Source: Prochlorococcus sp. AH-716-K03 (GTDB lineage: Bacteria; Cyanobacteriota; Cyanobacteriia; PCC-6307; Cyanobiaceae). From it: DNA of 57,974 nucleotides. Under the pieces are notes generated by a model. The model saw only the letters and a program-made list of their open reading frames with translations, did no database searches and was not told where the DNA came from. Position 1 is the stretch's first letter; every line of letters begins with the position of its first letter. The position numbers and the translations under genes are program-made. This document shows positions 42,712-52,724 of the stretch, one piece after another. Location: NCBI GenBank assembly GCA_028408675.1, contig JAOOLH010000001.1:1-57974 (forward strand), read 5' to 3'.

Positions 42712-44790
42712 ATGAAAAAAGAACCTAATAACTACATTAATAGAGAATTAAGTTGGATCGACTTTAATAAACGAGTTCTCCTAACTGGAATGGAGAAAGA
42801 CTATAAAGTACTTGATAAAATTAAATTTTTTTCAATTTTCAGCAATAACTTAGATGAGTTTTTTATGGTGAGAGTTGCTTCACTAAAAGCTCAAGTCGAA
42901 GCAGGAATTAGAAAAAAAAGTATTGATGGGCAAACACCTAAAGAACAATTAAACAAAATAAACAAAGAAGTAAAAAAACTCACAAACCTTCAAGAAATCT
43001 ATTTTAATAATGAATTAAAGGTTGAACTCAAGAATGAAGGAATTTTTATAAAAAAATATGAGGAACTTAATGAGAATCAAAAAAATTGGTGTAATAACTA
43101 TTTCCAATCTTCAATTTTTCCTTTATTAACTCCCTTAGTCGTAGATCCTGCTCACCCATTCCCTTTTATTAGTAATTTAAGTCTTAACCTAGCAGCTCTG
43201 ATTAATGATGGAGAAGAATCTAAAAATCAGTTTGTAAGAATAAAAATTCCAACAAAAAATATCGGCAGATTTATTCTCATACCAAATGAAATTATGGAAA
43301 CAAATAATGAAAAAAAACACTTTTTTATTACTGTTGAAGACTTAATTGGAAACAATATTAATGCATTATTTAATGGAATGAAATGCATTAATTATTCTTT
43401 TTTTAGAGTGACAAGAGACGCAGATCTAGAACTAAAGGAACTTGAAGCTGACGATTTACTTCTAGCAGTTGAGCAAAGCCTTCAAAAAAGAAGATTAGGG
43501 GGAGATGTAGTCAGATTAGAAGTAGAAGAAAATATTCCAGAAAATATTTTGAAATTACTTATTGAGAGCATTGCAATACCAGCAGAGTATATTTACTTTT
43601 GCAAAAGCTTAGTAGGACTTGATGATTTAAATTACCTTACAAAAATTAATCGAGATGATTTAAAAGAGAATTTATTAATTGGCGACAGTCATCCATTATT
43701 AAAAACACTAGATTCTTCTAAAGAAAAAAACTTTAACTCTATTTTCAGCATTCTACGAAAAAAGAATATACTTCTTCATCATCCTTACGACTTATTCAAA
43801 ACTTCAGTTGAGGAATTCATAAATAAAGCTGCTGACGATCCCCTAGTATTAGCTATCAAAATTACTCTTTATAGAGTTTCAAAAGATTCTCCTATTATTG
43901 AAGCTTTGATGAGAGCCGCTGAAAATGGTAAAGAGGTTATGACTCTTGTTGAACTCAAAGCGAGATTTGATGAAGATAACAACATCCAATGGGCAAAGCA
44001 GCTTGAGCAAGCTGGAATTCATGTCGTTTATGGAATACTAGGCTTTAAAACTCATACAAAAATTTCATTAATAGTTAGGAGAGAAAAAGGAAGATTAAGA
44101 AATTATTTCCATATCGGAACAGGAAATTACAATTCAAACACTTCTCGTTTTTATACAGATATAGGATTACTTTCAACAGATCCTGATATAGCATCAGATT
44201 TAATTGAGTTATTTAATTATTTATCAGGATTTTCGAAACAAAAAACTTATCAGAAGTTATTAGTTTCTCCAACATCATTGCGAAAGAAATTCATCTTTTT
44301 AATAAATCGAGAAATTGAAAATGCACAAAAAGGTGGGAAAGGAGAAATAATTGCAAAAATGAATTCCTTAGTTGACCCTGAAATTATTCAATTACTTTAT
44401 TTAGCTTCTCAAAAGGGAGTTAAAATTAACCTAATTATTAGAGGAGTTTGTTGCTTATACCCACAGAGAAAAAATTTAAGTGAAAATATTACCGTAATAA
44501 GTATTATTGGACATTTTCTTGAACATTCTAGAATTTTTTGGTTTTACAATAATAATAATTCGGAAGTTTTTATTGGTAGTGCCGACTGGATGAGAAGAAA
44601 CTTAGACAGAAGAATAGAAGCCGTTACACCCATAGAAGACTTAGATTTAAAAACTCAATTGTATGATCTTTTGCAGACTTATATTCATGATAATTATTAC
44701 TCTTGGGTAATGAATAAAGACGGTGCTTATGTAAAAAAGAGAGAAAATTTAAACTCAAATCGCTCTCAATTTGATCTAATAAAAAAATAA
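42712..44790 (+). CDS. ppk: Polyphosphate kinase 1
   Basis: NRELSWIDFNKRVL, FKTHTKISLIVRRE, HIGTGNYNSNTSRFYTDIGL. Confidence 0.97.
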   Translation: MKKEPNNYINRELSWIDFNKRVLLTGMEKDYKVLDKIKFFSIFSNNLDEFFMVRVASLKAQVEAGIRKKSIDGQTPKEQLNKINKEVKKLTNLQEIYFNNELKVELKNEGIFIKKYEELNENQKNWCNNYFQSSIFPLLTPLVVDPAHPFPFISNLSLNLAALINDGEESKNQFVRIKIPTKNIGRFILIPNEIMETNNEKKHFFITVEDLIGNNINALFNGMKCINYSFFRVTRDADLELKELEADDLLLAVEQSLQKRRLGGDVVRLEVEENIPENILKLLIESIAIPAEYIYFCKSLVGLDDLNYLTKINRDDLKENLLIGDSHPLLKTLDSSKEKNFNSIFSILRKKNILLHHPYDLFKTSVEEFINKAADDPLVLAIKITLYRVSKDSPIIEALMRAAENGKEVMTLVELKARFDEDNNIQWAKQLEQAGIHVVYGILGFKTHTKISLIVRREKGRLRNYFHIGTGNYNSNTSRFYTDIGLLSTDPDIASDLIELFNYLSGFSKQKTYQKLLVSPTSLRKKFIFLINREIENAQKGGKGEIIAKMNSLVDPEIIQLLYLASQKGVKINLIIRGVCCLYPQRKNLSENITVISIIGHFLEHSRIFWFYNNNNSEVFIGSADWMRRNLDRRIEAVTPIEDLDLKTQLYDLLQTYIHDNYYSWVMNKDGAYVKKRENLNSNRSQFDLIKK

Positions 44791-44833
44791 TAAATTTAAT
44801 AAATTTTATAACATTTTAAAAAATTCCTTAATA

Positions 44834-44967
44834 TTTGCGTTGAAACTTTAAAGACTAAAAAATAGAATTTTAAAAAATTTATATTTATACAAAACATAGT
44901 CATATCAAATGATTTAAGTAAATATTTACAAAATTCTATTTTTTAGTCTTTAAAGTTTCAACGCAAA
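44834..44967. repeat. Perfect 38-nt inverted repeat around a 58-nt spacer
   Basis: Arm 44834-44871 TTTGCGTTGAAACTTTAAAGACTAAAAAATAGAATTTT is the exact reverse complement of 44930-44967. Confidence 0.97.
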
Positions 44968-45016
44968 AGTAGTTTTTATTTTGATTTCAGTGCTAGCTTT
45001 TTAAAAAATCCATTAT

Positions 45017-45022
45017 AGGAGG
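45017..45022 (+). promoter_or_regulatory. Strong Shine-Dalgarno AGGAGG upstream of sigma factor gene
   Basis: AGGAGG lies 5 nt before GTG 45028 and 8 nt before ATG 45031. Confidence 0.6.
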
Positions 45023-45027
45023 CCAGG

Positions 45028-46050
45028 GTGATGGGGATCCCTCTGGAATCTGGAAAGAGTTCTTCAAAAAAAAATATTGAAGAACCTAGATTACCAAACA
45101 CTGCGGGCAAGACTCGCAAAACAAAATCTAGCTTAACTGCTAAACAAAGCCAAAAAAAATCTGCAAGAAATGCTTCAGATTCTATAGGTTTTTACTTAAG
45201 TAGTATAGGAAGAGTTCCTCTTCTTACAGCTGCTGAAGAAATAGAACTAGCACATCATGTACAAAACATGAAAAAATTGCTAGAAACACCTGAGATTGAA
45301 AGATCAGCGCAAAATCGCCATCTAATAAAAATTGGTAAAAGAGCTAGAGATAGGATGATGGCGGCTAATCTAAGACTTGTAGTTTCTGTTGCCAAGAAAT
45401 ATCAAAATCAAGGTTTAGAACTATTAGACTTGGTACAAGAAGGCGCAATAGGCTTAGAAAGAGCTGTTGATAAATTTGATCCTGCTATGGGTTATAAATT
45501 TTCTACGTATGCCTACTGGTGGATTAGACAAGGAATGACAAGAGCTATTGATAATAGTGCTAGAACCATTCGATTGCCCATTCATATAAGTGAGAAATTG
45601 TCGAAAATGAGGAGAGTTTCTAGAGAATTATCTCATAAATATGGTCGACAACCAACCAGATTAGAAATGGCAACAGCAATGGGTATTGAGCAAAAAGATT
45701 TAGAGGATCTAATCTCGCAGAGTGCACCATGTGCTTCTCTTGATGCCCATGCAAGAGGCGAAGAAGACCGAAGTACACTTGGAGAACTTATTCCTGATCC
45801 AAACGGAGAAGAGCCTATGGAGGGCATGGATAGAACTATCCAAAAAGAACATTTAGGAACTTGGCTTGCCCAGTTAAATGAAAGGGAACAAAAGATCATG
45901 AAACTAAGATTCGGGTTAGATGGAGAAGAACCACTAACTCTTGCTGAAATAGGAAGGCAAATAAATGTATCTAGAGAAAGAGTAAGGCAACTAGAAGCAA
46001 AAGCAATTTTAAAACTGAGAGTAATGACCACTCATCAAAAAGCAGCATAG
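45028..46050 (+). CDS. Group 2 (alternative, primary-like) sigma-70 factor
   Basis: DSIGFYLSSIGRVPLLTAAEEIELA, YAYWWIRQGMTRAIDNSARTIRLPIH, LAEIGRQINVSRERVRQLEAKAILKLR; start GTG 45028 or ATG 45031. Confidence 0.95.
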   Translation: MMGIPLESGKSSSKKNIEEPRLPNTAGKTRKTKSSLTAKQSQKKSARNASDSIGFYLSSIGRVPLLTAAEEIELAHHVQNMKKLLETPEIERSAQNRHLIKIGKRARDRMMAANLRLVVSVAKKYQNQGLELLDLVQEGAIGLERAVDKFDPAMGYKFSTYAYWWIRQGMTRAIDNSARTIRLPIHISEKLSKMRRVSRELSHKYGRQPTRLEMATAMGIEQKDLEDLISQSAPCASLDAHARGEEDRSTLGELIPDPNGEEPMEGMDRTIQKEHLGTWLAQLNEREQKIMKLRFGLDGEEPLTLAEIGRQINVSRERVRQLEAKAILKLRVMTTHQKAA

Positions 46051-46055
46051 AAAAG

Positions 46056-46700
46056 TTGTTAAAATTTGCTTACATTTTAATATATATATTTATTGTATTT
46101 TTAATATCAATAATTTATAAAAGTTTTAATCCAAATAATAAAGAATCCTTTAGGAAAATTATTCATATTGGAATAGGACCTTTAATTCCTTTTGCTAAAT
46201 TTTTAGATATTGACCAAACTTCTGCGCTTTATTTTACAGGACTTGTTTCAATTTTAACTTTTATAAATTATAAGTCTAAATTATTCCCAACTATTGAAGA
46301 TGTAGATAGAAAAAGTTATGGGACATTATTTTATTGCCTCAGTCTATTTATTTTGATTTACCTTTATTGGAATAAAGATTCTACTTCTCTAATAGCTGGT
46401 TTTTTTATAATGACATTTGGGGATGGTTTAGCAGGATTAATAGGCAAAAACTTTCAATCCAAAAGTTGGATTTTTTTTAATCAAAAAAAATCTTTTATTG
46501 GAACAGTTACTATGTTCATAACAAGTTTTATAGTGGTTTTTGGTCTCAGTTATTTCCAGAGATATCCATTTAATATAAATTTGATTACCATATCTCTCAT
46601 TTCAACGGTTCTAGAACAATTTAGTATTTTTGGAATAGATAATTTGATTGTGCCAATTTCAGCAGCATTTTGCTTTAATTTTTTTATTACAGGTTTATAA
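46056..46700 (+). CDS. Phytol/dolichol kinase-like CTP-dependent membrane kinase
   Basis: TTG start; FRKIIHIGIGPLIP, MTFGDGLAGLIGKNF, KKSFIGTVTMF motifs; multiple TM segments. Confidence 0.82.
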   Translation: MLKFAYILIYIFIVFLISIIYKSFNPNNKESFRKIIHIGIGPLIPFAKFLDIDQTSALYFTGLVSILTFINYKSKLFPTIEDVDRKSYGTLFYCLSLFILIYLYWNKDSTSLIAGFFIMTFGDGLAGLIGKNFQSKSWIFFNQKKSFIGTVTMFITSFIVVFGLSYFQRYPFNINLITISLISTVLEQFSIFGIDNLIVPISAAFCFNFFITGL

Positions 46701-46701
46701 A

Positions 46702-47769
46702 TTACATAATAGAATCATACAAAATTGCAAGCAAACTTTTTGTTGTATCTATATTTATACAGGCATCAGTAATACTTTTACCATATTCAAGATCTTTTGT
46801 ATTTGAAAGTTTTTGATTACCCTCCTTAAGATGACTTTCAAGCATAACTCCTAAAATATTTTGTTCACCATTACTAATCTGATTTGCAACATTTTTAAGA
46901 ACATCAGATTGCTTCCTATAGTCTTTATTGGAATTGCCATGACTACAATCAATCATAACTTTATGGGGAAGATTAATTGCTTTTAATTCAGAAGAAATAC
47001 TTTTTACATGTTGATTTTCAAAATTTACACCTTTAGATCCTCCTCTTAAAACTATATGACCATCAGGATTACCAGTAGTATTAACAATAGAAGCATAACC
47101 ATGATCATTAACACCTAAAAAATGATGAGATTTTGAAGCTGATTGCATTGCATTAATTGCTGTAGTAAAAGAGCCATCTGTGCCATTTTTAAAACCTATA
47201 GGCATAGATAATCCTGATGCCATTTCTCTATGAGTTTGACTTTCAGTGGTCCTTGCACCAATAGCTGTCCAACTAATCAAATCAGCAATATATTGAGGAA
47301 CAATTGGATCTAACAACTCTGTAGCTGATGGTATTTCATTAATTGCTAAAAAAGAGAGTAAATTTCTAGCTCTTCGTAACCCTGTATTGATATCATATGA
47401 ACCATCAAGATGTGGATCGTTTATTAATCCTTTCCATCCAATAGTAGTTCTTGGTTTTTCAAAATATACTCGCATTACAATTTCTAATTTATCTTTGTAG
47501 ATTTTTCTAAATTCATGAATATATTCTGCATATTCTTTAGCTGCCTCAATATCATGAATTGAGCATGGTCCAACTATGACTAAAAGCCTACGATCATTCT
47601 TATGCAAAATACTTTGTATTGATCTTCTAGCGCTAGAGACAGTATTTGCAGAGGTATAATCTAATGGTATATCGTTATGAAGTTTTTTTGGAGGTATTAA
47701 TGGACGTGTTTCAACAACATGCAAATCAGATGTTTTTTCTAAAGATTGATTATTTGATGAAGTCGTCAT
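46702..47769 (-). CDS. 3-deoxy-7-phosphoheptulonate (DAHP) synthase
   Basis: RRLLVIVGPCSIHDIEAAKEYA, MRVYFEKPRTTIGWKGLINDPHLDGS, MIDCSHGNSNKDYRKQ. Confidence 0.96.
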   Translation of the reverse strand: MTTSSNNQSLEKTSDLHVVETRPLIPPKKLHNDIPLDYTSANTVSSARRSIQSILHKNDRRLLVIVGPCSIHDIEAAKEYAEYIHEFRKIYKDKLEIVMRVYFEKPRTTIGWKGLINDPHLDGSYDINTGLRRARNLLSFLAINEIPSATELLDPIVPQYIADLISWTAIGARTTESQTHREMASGLSMPIGFKNGTDGSFTTAINAMQSASKSHHFLGVNDHGYASIVNTTGNPDGHIVLRGGSKGVNFENQHVKSISSELKAINLPHKVMIDCSHGNSNKDYRKQSDVLKNVANQISNGEQNILGVMLESHLKEGNQKLSNTKDLEYGKSITDACINIDTTKSLLAILYDSIM

Positions 47770-47866
47770 TGATTAATTAGGAAGTTTGAATATTTAAAAA
47801 AGCATTTATGAATACTCTCCTCATTAATATTAAAAATAACAATAGATTAGGCATTAAACCTCACAA

Positions 47867-50440
47867 ATGAAGAAATTGGAAACATTGCTAAAAGATTATG
47901 CTAATCACGTAGCTGAAAGAGCTACTAGAGGCATACCTCCTTTGCCCCTTAATGCAGAGCAGACTAATTATGTTACTAAACTTTTAGAACAAGAGACTAA
48001 TTACGAAAGTGGATATTTACTCGATTTGCTTATAAACAGAGTTCCACCAGGTGTTGATGAGGCGGCATATGTAAAAGCAAGCTGGCTTACAGCAATTGTG
48101 AATGGTGAAAAACATTCCAAATATATTAATCCTCAAAAAGCGATAAAAATACTGGGGACAATGATTGGAGGATATAACGTAACAGCTTTAGTAGAGATAC
48201 TAAAAAGTAAAAACAGTTTACTCGCTAAAGAAGCAGCAAAAGTTTTAAAGAATATTATCCTCGTTTACGATGCGGCGAATGATATTTTTGATTTATCTCA
48301 AAATAATATTTATGCAAAAGAAGTTATAAATAGTTGGGCAAATGCAGAATGGTTTACAACTAAAAATCCTCTTCCAAAAGAAATTATATGTTTAGCATTC
48401 AAAATTGATGGGGAAACGAATACTGATGACTTATCTCCGGCAGTTCATGCTACTTCACGCCCAGACATACCATTACACTCACTATCTATGCTTGAATTTA
48501 AAAAGCAGGATGGACTTAAAATTCTTGATGATCTTAAAAAACAAAACATAAAAATAGCTTATGTTGGAGATGTTGTTGGTACAGGAAGTTCAAGGAAATC
48601 TGCCATTAATTCTGTTATTTGGCATTTAGGCGAAGATATACCCTTTGTACCTAATAAAAAAACTGGTGGGATAATTATTGGGAATAAAATAGCTCCAATT
48701 TTCTTTAATACCGCTCAAGATTCAGGTGCACTTCCTATTGAAACTGATGTCTCTGGTATAAATACTGGTGATTTGCTAAAAATAATGCCATATGAAGGGG
48801 TCATTAAAAAAATAGATAAAATTACAAAAGCTGAATTAGTAATTAGTCATTTCGATTTAAACCCATCGACACTTACTGATGAAATTCAAGCTGGGGGAAG
48901 AATAAATCTTATGATTGGAAGATCTCTCACAGATAAAATCAGAAAAAAACTTGAATTAAAACCCAGTGAAATATTTATCCGTCCAAAAAGTCCAAAAAAG
49001 ACTAATACTAGATTTACTCAAGCTCAAAAAATAGTAGGTAGAGCATGCGGTTTAGAAGGGGTTCTTCCTGGCATGACATGCGAACCCATTATGACAACTG
49101 TTGGTAGCCAAGATACTACTGGTCCAATGACTAGAGATGAACTTAAAGAATTAGCTTGTTTAGGCTTTACTGCAGATTTAGTAATGCAAAGTTTTTGCCA
49201 TACTGCTGCGTATCCTAAACCAGTTGATTTAGTGACTCATAAAGAATTACCTGATTTCATCTCACAAAGAGGTGGTGTAGCTCTTAAACCTGGAGATGGC
49301 ATTATCCACAGTTGGCTTAATAGAATGCTACTCCCTGACACAGTGGGAACTGGCGGTGATAGTCACACGAGATTCCCTTTAGGAATTTCATTCCCTGGAG
49401 GTTCGGGTATTGTTGCTTTTGCTGCAGCAATTGGATCAATGCCTTTAAATATGCCGGAATCAGTATTAGTAAAATTTAAAGGAGATATGCAGCCAGGAAT
49501 AACTTTAAGAGATCTCGTAAATGCAATTCCACTCTTTGCAATAAAAAGAGGTCTATTAACCGTTGCTAAAGCAAATAAGAAAAATATATTTAACGGAAAA
49601 ATTATGGAAATAGAAGGTTTACCTGATTTAAAACTTGAACAAGCATTTGAATTGACTGATGCCACCGCTGAAAGATCATGCGCGGGTAGCACAATACTTT
49701 TATCGCCTCAAACTGTAGAAGAATATTTAAGAAGTAACATTTGCCTTTTGGAAAAAATGATCGAGAGTAAATATGAAGATTCAAAATCTATATCAAGAAG
49801 AATCATTGATATGAAGAATTGGTTAAATAAACCTGAATTAATTCAACCAGATGAAAACGCTTCTTATGAAGAAATAATAGAAATTGACTTAGCGAAAGTT
49901 ACACAACCAATTGTAGCTTGCCCAAATGATCCAGATAATGTCAAAGAAATTAAAGATGTTGAAAATACTAAAATTGACGAAGTATTTATAGGGTCCTGTA
50001 TGACAAATATTGGTCACTATAGAGCTGCTGCTAAAGTTCTTGAGGGCATTAAAAAATTAAATGCCAAACTTTGGATTTGTCCTCCTACAACAATGGATGA
50101 AGAAAGACTAAAAGCGGAAGGATACTATGAAATATTTGAAAAATGTGGAGCAAGATTAGAATTGCCAGGTTGTTCATTATGCATGGGAAATCAAGCAAGA
50201 GTGGATGAAGGTTCTGTTGTATTCTCAACCAGTACAAGAAATTTTGATAATAGACTTGGCAAAAATGCTCAAGTATTTTTAGGGAGCGCTGAATTAGCTG
50301 CAGTTTGTGCCCTTTTGGGAAGAATACCCAATATCAATGAATATCAAGATATTACCAAAAACAAAATCAATCCATACTCCAATGAACTTTATCGTTATCT
50401 TCAATTTGACGAAATGAAAAATTTTAGTTTGTCAAAATGA
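47867..50440 (+). CDS. acnB: Aconitate hydratase B
   Basis: AERATRGIPPLPLNAEQT, GTGSSRKSAINSVIWH, GGDSHTRFPLGISFPGGSG, IGSCMTNIGHYRAAAKVL. Confidence 0.98.
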   Translation: MKKLETLLKDYANHVAERATRGIPPLPLNAEQTNYVTKLLEQETNYESGYLLDLLINRVPPGVDEAAYVKASWLTAIVNGEKHSKYINPQKAIKILGTMIGGYNVTALVEILKSKNSLLAKEAAKVLKNIILVYDAANDIFDLSQNNIYAKEVINSWANAEWFTTKNPLPKEIICLAFKIDGETNTDDLSPAVHATSRPDIPLHSLSMLEFKKQDGLKILDDLKKQNIKIAYVGDVVGTGSSRKSAINSVIWHLGEDIPFVPNKKTGGIIIGNKIAPIFFNTAQDSGALPIETDVSGINTGDLLKIMPYEGVIKKIDKITKAELVISHFDLNPSTLTDEIQAGGRINLMIGRSLTDKIRKKLELKPSEIFIRPKSPKKTNTRFTQAQKIVGRACGLEGVLPGMTCEPIMTTVGSQDTTGPMTRDELKELACLGFTADLVMQSFCHTAAYPKPVDLVTHKELPDFISQRGGVALKPGDGIIHSWLNRMLLPDTVGTGGDSHTRFPLGISFPGGSGIVAFAAAIGSMPLNMPESVLVKFKGDMQPGITLRDLVNAIPLFAIKRGLLTVAKANKKNIFNGKIMEIEGLPDLKLEQAFELTDATAERSCAGSTILLSPQTVEEYLRSNICLLEKMIESKYEDSKSISRRIIDMKNWLNKPELIQPDENASYEEIIEIDLAKVTQPIVACPNDPDNVKEIKDVENTKIDEVFIGSCMTNIGHYRAAAKVLEGIKKLNAKLWICPPTTMDEERLKAEGYYEIFEKCGARLELPGCSLCMGNQARVDEGSVVFSTSTRNFDNRLGKNAQVFLGSAELAAVCALLGRIPNINEYQDITKNKINPYSNELYRYLQFDEMKNFSLSK

Positions 50441-50449
50441 TAATGAACT

Positions 50450-51808
50450 ATGCAAAAATTAATAAGAGATAATTTTCAAAAAACTAGTACTAACTCTTCT
50501 AGAAGTATTAAAAAATTACTTAAACAAAGATCTTTTGTTGTTGTCATATCGATTCTATTAACAGGTTTAGGAGCATCTATAACTAGTATTTCTTTTAAAA
50601 CTGGAATCTATTTTATCAACAATTGGAGATTAGAACTTTTAAATCATTTTCCATCAATTGCAGTTTTACCAGTATTTGGAGCAATTGGTGGAGCTATCGC
50701 AGGATTGTTAATTAAAAACATTGCCCCAGCAGCTAAAGGTTCAGGTGTAAGTCAAATCATGGGATTTTTAAGACATAAAAAAGTACCCATGAATCTTAAG
50801 GTTGGATTAGTTAAATTAATATCTGGAATTATAGCAATTGGAAGTGGTTTCCCTTTGGGTCCTGAAGGTCCATCAGTTCAAATGGGGGGTTCAGTTGCAT
50901 GGCAAATGGCAAAATGGCTAAAGGCTCCTCTTGCATTTAGAAGGGTGATAGTTGCGGCAGGTGGTGGCGCAGGTATAGCTGCAGTATTTAGCGCTCCACT
51001 GGGTGGTTTCATATACGCAATTGAAGAATTATTAAATTCTGCAAGGCCAGTAATCTTATTATTAGTTGTAATTACAACCTTCATAGCAGATTCATCTGCA
51101 GACATTATTCAAGCCTTGGGTTTAGATCCAAAAGCGGGAGGTTTTGACTTCAATCTAGGCTTTTTAATCCAAAAAGAATATGATCCATCAGTTTTTTTCT
51201 TGCCTATAGATTTTATTTACCTTGTATTACTTGGAATAATCATTGGATTATTCGCAGAACTATATAGTAAATATGTTCTTGTTATGCAAAAGCTTGGAAA
51301 AAAATGGTATAAAAATAAATTTGTTTTGAAAATGAGTATTTGTGGACTGTTACTTGGAAGCATTTATTCTTTTTTACCTAGCTCTTTCCATAATTTAGAT
51401 GAATTACAAAAAATAATAGTCGAAAAAAATACGAATATTGAAATAGCCTTTTTAGCTGTATTTATACTTTTTATAACAACAGGATTAGCTGCTGCATCCG
51501 GAGCACCTGGGGGGTTATTCTATCCCATGCTCACTTTAGGAGGAGCTCTTGGATTAATCATGGGAACCTGGGTAGAAATTGCTACAGGTCATGCCCCAAG
51601 TACATATATATTTGCTGGAATGGGGGCATTTGTAGCAGGATGTTCCAGAACACCAATAACTGCAATGTTCTTGGCATTTGCGTTAACAAAAAATTTATTA
51701 ATAATGAAACCTGTCCTCATCAGTTGTATTACCAGTTTTTTAATTGCAAGAGCTTTTAACGAAGAATCTATTTATGAAAGGCAAATACAAATTGAATTAG
51801 AAGAATAA
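50450..51808 (+). CDS. ClC family chloride channel/transporter
   Basis: GSGVSQIMGFL, GSGFPLGPEGPSVQMGG, AAVFSAPLGGFIYAIEE, GAPGGLFYPMLTLGG. Confidence 0.95.
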   Translation: MQKLIRDNFQKTSTNSSRSIKKLLKQRSFVVVISILLTGLGASITSISFKTGIYFINNWRLELLNHFPSIAVLPVFGAIGGAIAGLLIKNIAPAAKGSGVSQIMGFLRHKKVPMNLKVGLVKLISGIIAIGSGFPLGPEGPSVQMGGSVAWQMAKWLKAPLAFRRVIVAAGGGAGIAAVFSAPLGGFIYAIEELLNSARPVILLLVVITTFIADSSADIIQALGLDPKAGGFDFNLGFLIQKEYDPSVFFLPIDFIYLVLLGIIIGLFAELYSKYVLVMQKLGKKWYKNKFVLKMSICGLLLGSIYSFLPSSFHNLDELQKIIVEKNTNIEIAFLAVFILFITTGLAAASGAPGGLFYPMLTLGGALGLIMGTWVEIATGHAPSTYIFAGMGAFVAGCSRTPITAMFLAFALTKNLLIMKPVLISCITSFLIARAFNEESIYERQIQIELEE

Positions 51809-51819
51809 AAAATTTATTT

Positions 51820-52674
51820 TCAATCGAAAACAGCAGTTTTACTATCGTAAACAAAAATCTGATGATTTAAATGTAATCTAACTGCCCTTGCAAGAGCTAT
51901 TCTTTCTATATCACGTCCTTTTCGAATCAAATCATCAACCTCATCTCTATGACTTACATTTACCGTACATTGCTCTATTATTGGCCCTTCATCTAAATCT
52001 TGAGTCACATAATGTGCTGTTGCCCCGATCAATTTTACACCTCTCTTCCATGCTCTTTGATAAGGTTGTGCGCCTTTAAATGCAGGTAAAAAAGAATGAT
52101 GAATATTAATAATTGAGGAATAATTTTTTAAAAAAGACTCACTCAAAATTTGCATATATTTTGCTAATACAACCAGTTCAATATCAAAATCTTTCAACAA
52201 ATTTAAAATTTGATTTTCGACATTAGACTTTGGACAATTTGAAGTATCAATAAAAACAAATTCAGCGTCAAAATCCTTAGCTATATTTTCAAGATCAGGA
52301 TGATTAGAAATTATTAGTGGTACATTCATTTTTAATTCGCCATTTCTTACTCGCCATAGCAAATCTATTAAGCAATGATTTTGCTTACTTACAAAAATTC
52401 CTACATTTGGTATCTCATCTGAATAATTAATATTAAATTTACCATTTATATCTATTGCAATTTTTTTAAACTGATTATAAATTTCAACTTTATTTATGGC
52501 TAAATCGTTTCTATTCCATTCTATTCTGCTCAAAAATAATCCTGCATCTTGATCTGTGTGATGATCAGAATGCTTTATATTTCCGCCATAATTAGATATC
52601 CAACTAGTTAATTGACTAACTAGTCCAGGACGATCAGGACAGACAGTTCTTAAAATAATTGAAGGTTGTTCCAA
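51820..52674 (-). CDS. purU: Formyltetrahydrofolate deformylase
   Basis: N-terminal ACT-like domain, NIHHSFLPAFKGAQPYQRAWKRGVKLIGATAHYVTQDLDEGPII. Confidence 0.96.
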   Translation of the reverse strand: MEQPSIILRTVCPDRPGLVSQLTSWISNYGGNIKHSDHHTDQDAGLFLSRIEWNRNDLAINKVEIYNQFKKIAIDINGKFNINYSDEIPNVGIFVSKQNHCLIDLLWRVRNGELKMNVPLIISNHPDLENIAKDFDAEFVFIDTSNCPKSNVENQILNLLKDFDIELVVLAKYMQILSESFLKNYSSIINIHHSFLPAFKGAQPYQRAWKRGVKLIGATAHYVTQDLDEGPIIEQCTVNVSHRDEVDDLIRKGRDIERIALARAVRLHLNHQIFVYDSKTAVFD

Positions 52675-52724
52675 ATAAAAAATCTAAATTATTTAATTTT
52701 TGATTAATTACTTATAATATATCA

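Noticed and set aside
44834-44967. CRISPR-like ends (GTTGAAAC/GTTTCAAC) in the 38-nt arms
   Set aside because: Only two copies, in opposite orientation, with no further repeats, spacers or cas genes nearby.
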